42,808 nt of DNA, taken from contig JAOBWH010000190.1 in assembly GCA_025463265.1 (NCBI GenBank), forward strand, positions 1-42,808. Direction: 5' to 3'. This stretch comes from Ilumatobacteraceae bacterium (GTDB taxonomy: Bacteria > Actinomycetota > Acidimicrobiia > Acidimicrobiales > Iamiaceae). How positions within the stretch are numbered: position 1 is the stretch's first letter; every line of letters starts with the position of its first letter. A program made the translations under genes and the position numbers. The notes below the pieces were generated by a model. The model worked only from the letters and a program-made list of their open reading frames with translations. It had not been told where the DNA came from and searched no databases. Shown here piece after piece: positions 24,192 through 30,745 of this stretch.

Positions 24192-24731
24192 ATGGACGCG
24201 TTCGAGGATCTGACCGCCCGGCTGCTGTGGCGTGAGGGCTACTGGACTCGTCAGAGCTACAAGGTGGACATCACGAAGGCGGACAAGGCGTCGCTCGCCA
24301 ACCCGTACATGCCGCGCCCCGAGATCGACATCGTCGGCTACCGGCCCGCCACGGACACCGTCGTGTGGGTGGAGTGCAAGTCGTACCTGGATTCCGATGG
24401 CGTTCACATCTCCGCGTTCGACGGCACCAACGAGAAGTTCGCCAAGCGGTTCCGAGTGTTCACCAACCCGACCTTCCGCTCAGTCGTCAGCGAGCGCCTC
24501 CTGGAACAGCTCCTGGAAGACGGACTAATCCGTCCGACGGCCAAGCTGCGCTACTGGCTGGTCGCCGGACGAATCGCCGGGGCATGCCAGGAGAGCGTCC
24601 CAGCCCACTTCGCCGCCAACGGCTGGACCCTCCGCGACCGGGCCTGGATCCGCACCTCGCTCCAGGCCATCGCCAAAGAGGGCTACGAGGACGACGTGGT
24701 CACGATGGCTGCGAAGATGCTGGGGGACTAA
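24192..24731 (+). CDS. PD-(D/E)XK restriction-endonuclease-like protein
   Basis: A 179-residue protein with a PD-(D/E)XK core at its N-terminus: PEID46 strand, then VVWVE61-C-K63-SYLDS, preceded by a helix with FEDLTARLLWREGYW, the arrangement of small restriction-endonuclease-fold proteins. The remainder is helical with no other motif. GGAAGG lies 8 bases before ATG 24192. The next gene converges on it 11 bases after its stop. It lacks a visible partner methylase; it could be a stand-alone nuclease or work with the preceding 132-residue protein. Cys62 between the catalytic residues is typical for some subfamilies. Confidence 0.75.
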   Translation: MDAFEDLTARLLWREGYWTRQSYKVDITKADKASLANPYMPRPEIDIVGYRPATDTVVWVECKSYLDSDGVHISAFDGTNEKFAKRFRVFTNPTFRSVVSERLLEQLLEDGLIRPTAKLRYWLVAGRIAGACQESVPAHFAANGWTLRDRAWIRTSLQAIAKEGYEDDVVTMAAKMLGD

Positions 24732-24742
24732 GACGCACGGCC

Positions 24743-25210
24743 TCAGCGCCGGTTCACCGTGGCAACGAACTCCGAACCGCACTTGCCGCAGCGATGCCGA
24801 CCGCTCGCGGGCACCCGATTCTGTGTGCCGCACGATGGACACCCGATCTGAACTGGCCCCGTAGGACCAGCGGCAGAGGGAACGAATCCGTCGGCCGGGA
24901 CTGTGCGCACCTGGTCGCTCCCGCATCTGGGGCAGCGGGAGAACTGTTCGTAGCGCAGGCCGTTATGGAACTTGTCGACTCGGCGGCGGAGGAAGATCAT
25001 TCGCAGGGGGAACAGCACCAGCCACAGCACCAGGAAGGCGATGTAGAAGGGTGCGAGGAAGATCGCGAAGGGCAGTAGGTACCAGGGCCACCCCGAGATG
25101 ATCGAACCAGGAGACATCCGCTTCGCTGGCTCGACCTCCTCCGCCCACCGTGCGTATGAGCAGGAGTCGCAGACCCTCGGAACCACAGCTCCACCCACAG
25201 CCTTCGCCAC
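24743..25210 (-). CDS. membrane protein with multiple CxxC zinc knuckles
   Basis: A 155-residue protein with CxxC at 14/17, 93/96, 124/127 and 141/144, enough for two zinc ribbons, and a hydrophobic hairpin (about 42-75, WPWYLLPFAIFLAPFYIAF then VLWLVLFPL). Both ends would be on the same side of the membrane. No enzyme motif. GTG 25210 lies 6 bases after TAGGCT, so it is probably leaderless. A membrane-bound recruiter or sensor is a guess. Convergent with the nuclease-fold gene and divergent from the tyrosine recombinase. Confidence 0.68.
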   Translation of the reverse strand: MAKAVGGAVVPRVCDSCSYARWAEEVEPAKRMSPGSIISGWPWYLLPFAIFLAPFYIAFLVLWLVLFPLRMIFLRRRVDKFHNGLRYEQFSRCPRCGSDQVRTVPADGFVPSAAGPTGPVQIGCPSCGTQNRVPASGRHRCGKCGSEFVATVNRR

Positions 25211-25512
25211 GGGCTGAGCCTAGGTCTCGAACCTGACTGCGTCGTGGGGACCTGCGTACCACCGATGGCCTCGCGCACTGGGTGAGTCCGGGCCGAGCGG
25301 GTGGCCGTCGCAGAGTTTTCCGGGCGCGTGGTTAGGCATTGCCCGGGCCCTGGGCCGTGCAGATGAAGCCGATGGCCTCGTCCCCGCAGAGCTACAACAA
25401 CGTCTCCCCTGGTCAGAAGCTGCGGAGGCTGGCCCTCCCGAGAGCATCCACTTGCCTTCCTATTCTCCGGGGGTGGACACCCAGCGCAGACGAGTACCGA
25501 AAGGAGGCCCCG
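25211..25512. other. 302-bp region upstream of the tyrosine recombinase
   Basis: No gene is supported on either strand. It holds the promoter of the minus-strand zinc protein, two copies of CCGATGGCCTCG (25262-25273 and 25369-25380), and a GC-rich near-palindrome GCCCGGGCCCTGGGC at about 25340-25354. Phage-type integrases often have arm sites next to the gene, but I cannot prove an attachment site here. Confidence 0.4.
25217..25222 (-). promoter_or_regulatory. -10 box of leaderless promoter for the CxxC membrane gene
   Basis: TAGGCT (minus strand), 6 bases before GTG 25210. Confidence 0.5.
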
Positions 25513-26628
25513 GTGGCATTCATCAAGACGCGGAAGACCAGCAAGGGCGAGCCTCGGTACGACGTGGGCTACCGCGACCCCACCGGCAAGGTCCGGCGCA
25601 AGACCTTCCGCCGCCTGAAGGACGCCGAGAGCTACAAGCGTACCGTCGAGGTCGACGTGATCCAGGGCGTCTGGATCGACCCGCACGCCGGTGAGGTCGC
25701 CCTTGCCGAATACGCCGTCAACTGGCTGGAGGTGAAGCGGCCGCACATCAGCATCAACACCTATCGGCTCTACGAGAGCGAGCTGCGCTGCCACATCCTG
25801 CCTGCGCTTGGGGACTACCCCCTCGTGGCGTTGACGCCGTCGGTCATCAGGAAGTGGCACTCGAAGATGGTGGACGCCGCCCGGCCAGGACCTGTGACGG
25901 TCGCAAAGGTGTACCGGCTGCTCCGGTCCATGATGACGACCGCTGTCGAGGACGAGATGCTCCTCAGGAACCCCTGCATCATCAAAGGCGCAGGACAGGA
26001 GTTCAGCCCCGAACGGCCAATGCTTAGCGCATCCGATGTCATCCGCTTGGCCCAGGCGGTGCCCGCGAATCGACGCCTGCTCGTGCTGCTGGGCGGCTTC
26101 TCAGGGCTGCGCCTTGGTGAGCTTCTTGCCCTCCGTCGCCGCCATGTCGATGCCCTTCACGGACGCATCATCGTGAACGAGTCTGCGATCGATGTGACGG
26201 GAGTGCCAAGCGCCACCAAGGCCCCCAAGAGCGAGGCTGGCCGTCGAACGGTCCACCTGGCGTCGGAACTCATGCGAGAGATCGAGGCGCACCTCGATGC
26301 CTTCGCCGCCGTCGATCCCGAGGCGCACCTGTTCACCGGGGTGCGCGGCGGGCGGTTGCGGCGGGCGACCTGGCACAAGGAGTGGACCGACGCCAGGAAG
26401 GCGCTGAGTCTGACGGGGTACGTCTTCCACGACACCCGCCACCATGCGGGCACCACGTTCTCGCAGTTGGGAGCGACGACGAAGGAGTCGATGCGGCGGC
26501 TGGGCCAGTCGACGCCGCAGGCAGCGATGCGCTACCAGCACGCCACCGACGAGCGCGACCAGGAACTCGCAGCGAAGCAAGAGCGCCTCATGGCGGAGGC
26601 GATCCAGGTCGCGATCGGCCGTCTCTAG
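25513..26628 (+). CDS. tyrosine recombinase / integrase (phage integrase family)
   Basis: A 371-residue integrase that should excise or insert the surrounding element. Order: AP2-like arm-binding N-terminus (1-60), SAM-like core-binding domain (about 62-160) and catalytic domain (about 168-360) with R200 (GLRLGE), a Lys in the beta-hairpin (about K236), H306-D-T-R309, and nucleophile Tyr341. The second conserved His/Trp of LGH is Gln332 (LGQSTPQ), a known but less common state. GTG 25513 has AAAGGAGG at ideal spacing; a longer frame upstream is noise. It runs toward the tRNA-Gly, 3.3 kb away, and its end overlaps the convergent GHKL gene by 4 bases. Confidence 0.92.
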   Translation: MAFIKTRKTSKGEPRYDVGYRDPTGKVRRKTFRRLKDAESYKRTVEVDVIQGVWIDPHAGEVALAEYAVNWLEVKRPHISINTYRLYESELRCHILPALGDYPLVALTPSVIRKWHSKMVDAARPGPVTVAKVYRLLRSMMTTAVEDEMLLRNPCIIKGAGQEFSPERPMLSASDVIRLAQAVPANRRLLVLLGGFSGLRLGELLALRRRHVDALHGRIIVNESAIDVTGVPSATKAPKSEAGRRTVHLASELMREIEAHLDAFAAVDPEAHLFTGVRGGRLRRATWHKEWTDARKALSLTGYVFHDTRHHAGTTFSQLGATTKESMRRLGQSTPQAAMRYQHATDERDQELAAKQERLMAEAIQVAIGRL

Positions 26629-28601
26629 GTGGCGGGGAAATCAGGCGGGCGTGTCGCTGAGGCGTCGTCATCTCGGTCGGGCGGAAGCAGTCGGCTCAGC
26701 GTGTCCGTCACCGATGCCTCCTCGTTCGGGCTGTACGACAAGCGGTCGCGGTAGAAATGGAGCCGCTGCCGGTTCTCCTCCAGGATCTCGGCCCAACGCC
26801 GCACTCGAATGGTGTAGGGATGCTTGGCGGAGGTCACCCCCACCGGAAGCTGGTCTTGATGCGTCATTTCCTCGATGTAGGAGTCGTAGTCATCGCCCAC
26901 GAGCCAGAAATCCCAGGTGACGTTGGGCGCGTGGTAGGTCGGATCCTTCGTGACAGCAATCGCGTACTGCGTGATCTGCGATAGCTCTTTCTCTGTGAGG
27001 GTCAGTGATGGACGCTTTAGTTCGACTACAAGGTGACGCTGACCCGTAGGGCCGTGGGCCGTACGGGACAGCATCAGGTCGATTCGGCGACGGGTGTTTC
27101 CGCCCGCGTCCGCTACGGCTTGTACGTCGGTGGTGTCGCGACCGAGAAGCTTGAGGTGTGCCTTCAGCACGGTCGTGAGCGAGCGCTCCGAGACGACAAG
27201 AGAGAATTCCTCACCGAACACCCACGTTCGGTTGTGGGCCAGGATCTTGTGCAGGTGGTCTCGTTCGTTCACATGGGTCTTGCCCTCAGGATCGAACAGC
27301 AGAAGTTGAAGGTCGCTTAGAAACCCGAGTCGATCAGTCACCGTCCGGGTGGCCTCGATGATTGAAGGTAGAGACGCAGTGGTGAGGATCTCATCGAAGT
27401 CGTCGAGTTGCTGAGGCGTCAGGTCCAGCACCTCAGTGAGCACCCGATGGAGTGATCCGGGGGACTGCTCGAGGGCCTCGCGGATGAGCCGCAACGAGAG
27501 TCGTGCAGCCCGAGGGTCATGAGCTACTGCCGGGGCAGCGGTTGCAGCGACGGCGTCGAAGACCGCGCGTTCCGTCTGTTCCAGAGCCGTGGTCGGTGCC
27601 GAAGGGTATGGGTAGACGTTGCTCGCCTTCCAGCCCTCGATCACTGTGCGCTTGGAGTCGGCGTCTCGACGATCCAGGTAGTCACCCAATGCACTGCGCG
27701 CTTCGGCGACGACGGGGCCAAGCAAGGCGTCGCCCATCTCAGCCAGCATCAGTCGGTCCTCGTGGAGGGCGAAGCCCGGCCACTCGACGTAGGTCGTCAC
27801 CTTCCGCTTGCTGGTTGGAAGATCGGTCGTGATCTCGTGCAGTACGACCCCATTCCCGTCGCACAGCAGGAGCATGGGCCTGAACCCAACGACGGATGAA
27901 CGCCACTCCACAAGCCGGACCTGCGGAGTGCCAAGGCCCACTCCGGGTCGCGGGCGAAGGGACACGCGCTCCTCGTTTTCGCGGATCGTCGCCGGGTCAA
28001 GAGGATGCCCGTCGTACTGAACGCGAACCTTCGGGTACTTCGCGAGGTACGCAGCGAGCCGAACGAGCAGGAAGTCGCTGGCGTTGTCCCCGAGGAGCGC
28101 GCCCGCCAGTTCGCGAGGTTGCTCGATAGTCACGGTTGTGCCCGGCGAGCCGGTCGCAAGTTGTTCGGGGCCTTCGACCTTGAACTCGGCGTCAGCCAGC
28201 GTGGCGACGACGGTCGCGCGCTCGAGGCCAGAGGTTCCTTCGGCCACGGACGACCAGATGACGGAGCCGCCAAGGGCAAAGGCCCGGAACCTGCCCTGGC
28301 CCTTCTTGCCGTGAAGCGAGCGCTTCCCGTTTTGGGAGAGGGTCTGGCCCTTCTTCCACGAGCCGCCAAGTTTCCTGAAGTCGCGGACGGCCTCGTCGTA
28401 GGTCATGCCGTGCCCGTCGTCGGTCAACACGATCCGGTCAACGCCATCGATCGGCGTGCGTCCGATAGAGACCGCCACGTTCTCCGCCTCGGCGTCGAGG
28501 CTGTTCCACACCAGTTCGAGGACACCCGCCAGCGGCTGGGTGGGCTTGCACAGTTCGTCGAACTGGTCGGCCTCAAGCTCGACCCGGAAGTTCTCGGTCA
28601 C
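26625..28601 (-). CDS. GHKL (Hsp90/MORC-like) ATPase fused to a PD-(D/E)XK nuclease domain
   Basis: A 658-residue protein. The N-terminal GHKL ATPase has the N-box ELVWNSLDAEA (29-39), G1 DDGHGM (61-66) and G2/lid GKKGQGRF (98-105) that bind ATP-Mg. A transducer-like region follows (about 190-330), then a helical middle and a C-terminal nuclease with D508 (RRIDLML) and E527-L-K529 (VVELKRPS), continuing into the usual third strand and helix. GHKL ATPases of this kind have been described beside or fused to restriction nucleases (MutL/MORC-like restriction proteins). ATP-driven dimer closure probably controls DNA binding or cutting. GTG 28601 lies 6 bases after TACGGT: leaderless. Divergent, 123 bp, from a metalloprotease gene. 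C-terminus overlaps the integrase end by 4 bases. Confidence 0.85.
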   Translation of the reverse strand: MTENFRVELEADQFDELCKPTQPLAGVLELVWNSLDAEAENVAVSIGRTPIDGVDRIVLTDDGHGMTYDEAVRDFRKLGGSWKKGQTLSQNGKRSLHGKKGQGRFRAFALGGSVIWSSVAEGTSGLERATVVATLADAEFKVEGPEQLATGSPGTTVTIEQPRELAGALLGDNASDFLLVRLAAYLAKYPKVRVQYDGHPLDPATIRENEERVSLRPRPGVGLGTPQVRLVEWRSSVVGFRPMLLLCDGNGVVLHEITTDLPTSKRKVTTYVEWPGFALHEDRLMLAEMGDALLGPVVAEARSALGDYLDRRDADSKRTVIEGWKASNVYPYPSAPTTALEQTERAVFDAVAATAAPAVAHDPRAARLSLRLIREALEQSPGSLHRVLTEVLDLTPQQLDDFDEILTTASLPSIIEATRTVTDRLGFLSDLQLLLFDPEGKTHVNERDHLHKILAHNRTWVFGEEFSLVVSERSLTTVLKAHLKLLGRDTTDVQAVADAGGNTRRRIDLMLSRTAHGPTGQRHLVVELKRPSLTLTEKELSQITQYAIAVTKDPTYHAPNVTWDFWLVGDDYDSYIEEMTHQDQLPVGVTSAKHPYTIRVRRWAEILEENRQRLHFYRDRLSYSPNEEASVTDTLSRLLPPDRDDDASATRPPDFPAT

Positions 28602-28607
28602 CCACCA

Positions 28608-28613
28608 ACCGTA
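28608..28613 (-). promoter_or_regulatory. -10 box of leaderless promoter for the GHKL-nuclease gene
   Basis: TACGGT (minus strand), 6 bases before GTG 28601, in the 123-bp divergent region shared with the metalloprotease. Confidence 0.55.
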
Positions 28614-28724
28614 CGCCGCCCCAATGACAGCGGAACTACGACGAGACTCGCCTGCCTCGTCAACTCCTCCGGCTCCGCTGCCGACTGCAGAGTAGAGATG
28701 GGGGGGTAGGTCGAAAGGACACAG

Positions 28725-29864
28725 ATGACGGGTCTAAGCGGATGCAACTGGAACCTTGCGGCCTCGGAGCAAAGCTTTCTGCGGGAGTACCCCGGTGAGC
28801 CGAGGAACTGGTACCACCGGATGGAAGCGGAGACCAGGTCAGGCTGGGGGGCCAAGGCGCAGGACATCCTGGACTTGGAGCCGCCTCACTCGAACGACTT
28901 CTGGCTGGAGGGGTCGCTCATCGACCTGCTGAACCTGTCGCCGCCTTCGATCCGCCAACAGGTCGACGCAGTCTTCGTCGTGAGAACGATGAGCCTGCAG
29001 ATGAACGCCGAGGCCTGGATGCCTCGCAAGGGAGAACAACTCGTGGGTGTCTACGACGGGACGCGCGGCGTTCTCCTGGCCTACGCGGCGATCATGCGAC
29101 GCTGCTACCACCTGATGCGCAGTCAGGCGGAGAGAGGCCACGGAACTGTCGGGGAAACGGTCACTTCCTACCTGTCCGAGATGGATGAGCTGTTAGCTGA
29201 CCCGGTGGTGGAAATACTGAACCGTCAACGGCAGGGCTGGGCCTCGGGCCAGGATGCGTATCTCGATGAAGCCGCTGCGGACCTGCTCAATTCGTACGAC
29301 GAGGTCGGACCGAGTGGGCTGGTCACGATCCGTGAACTGCTCGACCTGGCCGATCACTTCGTTTTGGGCCACGAGATCGGTCACCACGTCCTTGCGCACA
29401 CCCATCCACCGCAGTGGGGCGGGTGCGCCTTCCCGGCTCGGCTCCTGCTCGCCCAGGCGCGTCATGACCTCGGGGTCGAGGTCGGCCACGGCTGGACGGA
29501 GCGACAGGAGATGGAGTTCGACGCCGATGCCTTCGGCTTCTTGCTGTACGCGGGATGGTTCACGGAGGACGAACCTGATCGAACAGAGTGGTACCGGGCA
29601 ATCTTCGCCGCGATGCTCGCCCTTCCTGCCCTGGAAGACCTGGCAAGCGGTCCGGTACCCGACTCCGGCAAGCGGTTCGCCATGAGCGAACCGGAGTACC
29701 CGCCGTTGGCTGATCGCATCGACCAAATCGCGCGCCTGGTCCAAGCCTTTCCCCAGGAGCTGCAGAAGGAAGACCCGCACCACCCGGTCGGGTTGCTGCA
29801 GCAGATGCTCCTGTTCCGTGCGTTCCTCGTCGATTCCCGACGCCCGGTTGGCGATCGGAAGTGA
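28725..29864 (+). CDS. HExxH zinc metalloprotease of unknown family
   Basis: A 379-residue soluble protein with no signal peptide or TM segment. The zinc site is H216-E-I-G-H220 in FVLGHEIGHHVLAH, with the third ligand probably E264 in E-F-D-A-D, the ExxAD arrangement of M48-type gluzincins; the helix QEMEFDADAFGFLL fits. The N-terminal 150 residues are helical without known motif. ATG 28725 has AAAGGA upstream. It diverges from the GHKL-nuclease gene and is the last gene before the tRNA-Gly terminator. A cytoplasmic M48-like protease in a defence island may process a partner (candidate: the GHKL-nuclease) or kill the infected cell; this is inference. Confidence 0.8.
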   Translation: MTGLSGCNWNLAASEQSFLREYPGEPRNWYHRMEAETRSGWGAKAQDILDLEPPHSNDFWLEGSLIDLLNLSPPSIRQQVDAVFVVRTMSLQMNAEAWMPRKGEQLVGVYDGTRGVLLAYAAIMRRCYHLMRSQAERGHGTVGETVTSYLSEMDELLADPVVEILNRQRQGWASGQDAYLDEAAADLLNSYDEVGPSGLVTIRELLDLADHFVLGHEIGHHVLAHTHPPQWGGCAFPARLLLAQARHDLGVEVGHGWTERQEMEFDADAFGFLLYAGWFTEDEPDRTEWYRAIFAAMLALPALEDLASGPVPDSGKRFAMSEPEYPPLADRIDQIARLVQAFPQELQKEDPHHPVGLLQQMLLFRAFLVDSRRPVGDRK

Positions 29865-29874
29865 ACAACGGTCC

Positions 29875-29896
29875 GCGCGATGGACGCGCGATGGAC
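29875..29896. repeat. 11-bp perfect tandem repeat (GCGCGATGGAC x2)
   Basis: Two copies abut at 29875-29885 and 29886-29896, flanked by GGTCC and GGACC, between the metalloprotease gene and the tRNA-Gly terminator. It lies at the right island end and may be a recombination scar or part of an attachment site. Confidence 0.6.
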
Positions 29897-29918
29897 CCCG
29901 GCGTCTTACCGAAACGAC

Positions 29919-29948
29919 GAAGGCCCCGGTCGTCTGACCAGGGCCTTC
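29919..29948. terminator. bidirectional terminator hairpin between tRNA-Gly and metalloprotease
   Basis: GAAGGCCC (29919-29926) pairs with GGGCCTTC (29941-29948); after one mismatch the inner GGTC/GACC adds four pairs around a GTCT loop. It sits just past the 3' end of the tRNA on the minus strand and 55 bases past the metalloprotease on the plus strand, so it can serve both. Confidence 0.8.
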
Positions 29949-29954
29949 TTGCGG

Positions 29955-30025
29955 AGCGGGTGAGGAGAATCGAACTCCCGTATTCAGCTTGGGAAGCTGA
30001 TGTTCTGCCATTGAACTACACCCGC
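29955..30025 (-). tRNA. tRNA-Gly, anticodon CCC
   Basis: 71 bases on the minus strand fold as a standard cloverleaf. The acceptor arms GCGGGTG and CACCCGC pair fully, the T arm contains GTTCGATTC, and the anticodon stem TCAGC/GCTGA encloses loop TTCCCAA with anticodon CCC (reads GGG). The discriminator base is U, as in bacterial tRNA-Gly. CCA is not encoded. The accessory island abuts the 3' side, the usual place for integrase targets, though no second copy of the tRNA end was found by eye. Confidence 0.97.
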
Positions 30026-30181
30026 GTGGGGCGTCGACCTGGGGCCCGGGGGCTTCTGGGTCGGCGATCCGGCGAGGGGTGACCTTACCTGACCGTGGTC
30101 GTCGGCCGCCCAGCGGGATCGGGCGATGAGTCGGGTGGCCGGGCGCCGTCCAACCCGGTGGACCACACGAGGGAGCGCGCC

Positions 30182-30691
30182 ATGACCAACCCACCCACCG
30201 TCGCCGAGGTGCTGACCGGCGAGGACGTCGAGCCCATCGGCTGGGACGAGGCGTGCGGCCGCATCGCCGACGCCCGCTTCTCGTGGCTCGCCACCAGCCG
30301 CCGTGACGGGCGCCCCCACGTCCGTCCGTGCCTCACCATCTGGCTCGACGGTCGGCTCCACTCGACCACGCGCATCGACGCCGCCAAGGGCCGCCACCTC
30401 GTCGCCGACGGCCGCTGCTCGGTGTCGGTGGCGTCCGAGGGCATGGACCTCGTGGTCGAGGGAACGGCCGCGTTCGTCACCGATCCGGATCACCTGCAGC
30501 GCCTCGCCGACGCCTACCGCGACAAGTACGGCTGGCCCCCGGTGGTGGTCGACGGCGTCTTCGACGCTCCCTACGGCGCCCCGACCGCCGGCGACCCGCC
30601 GTACCACCCGTTCGCCATCACGCCCGAGGTCGTCTTCGCCTTCGGCACCGAGGAGGCCTTCGGCCCCCGGAGCACCCGCTTCACCTTCTGA
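30182..30691 (+). CDS. pyridoxamine 5'-phosphate oxidase (PPOX)-family protein
   Basis: A 169-residue split-barrel flavin- or F420-binding protein. The family pattern is clear: FSWLATSRRDGRPHVRPC (strands 1-2, contacting the cofactor phosphate), LHSTTRIDAAKGRHL (Lys/Arg after the helix), and VSVASEGMDLVVEGTA. The C-terminus has TPEVVFAFG, the usual last strand. Substrate is not predictable; actinobacterial members include F420-dependent reductases and heme-related enzymes. The frame is open upstream, but ATG 30182 has GAGGGAG before it and starts the normal N-terminus. Stand-alone gene after the tRNA. Confidence 0.85.
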   Translation: MTNPPTVAEVLTGEDVEPIGWDEACGRIADARFSWLATSRRDGRPHVRPCLTIWLDGRLHSTTRIDAAKGRHLVADGRCSVSVASEGMDLVVEGTAAFVTDPDHLQRLADAYRDKYGWPPVVVDGVFDAPYGAPTAGDPPYHPFAITPEVVFAFGTEEAFGPRSTRFTF

Positions 30692-30730
30692 CCCGAACCC
30701 GCAGGGCACGGCGTGGGGGAAGGGCTGTCG

Positions 30731-30736
30731 TACGCT
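30731..30736 (+). promoter_or_regulatory. -10 box upstream of the kinase-like/flippase-like gene
   Basis: TACGCT with 9 bases to ATG 30746. It is the reason to prefer that start over GTG 30713. Confidence 0.5.
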
Positions 30737-30745
30737 GCGGCCGGG

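Noticed and set aside
25339-25512. Longer integrase N-terminus starting at 25339
   Set aside because: The added residues lack family similarity, and GTG 25513 has a near-perfect ribosome binding site.
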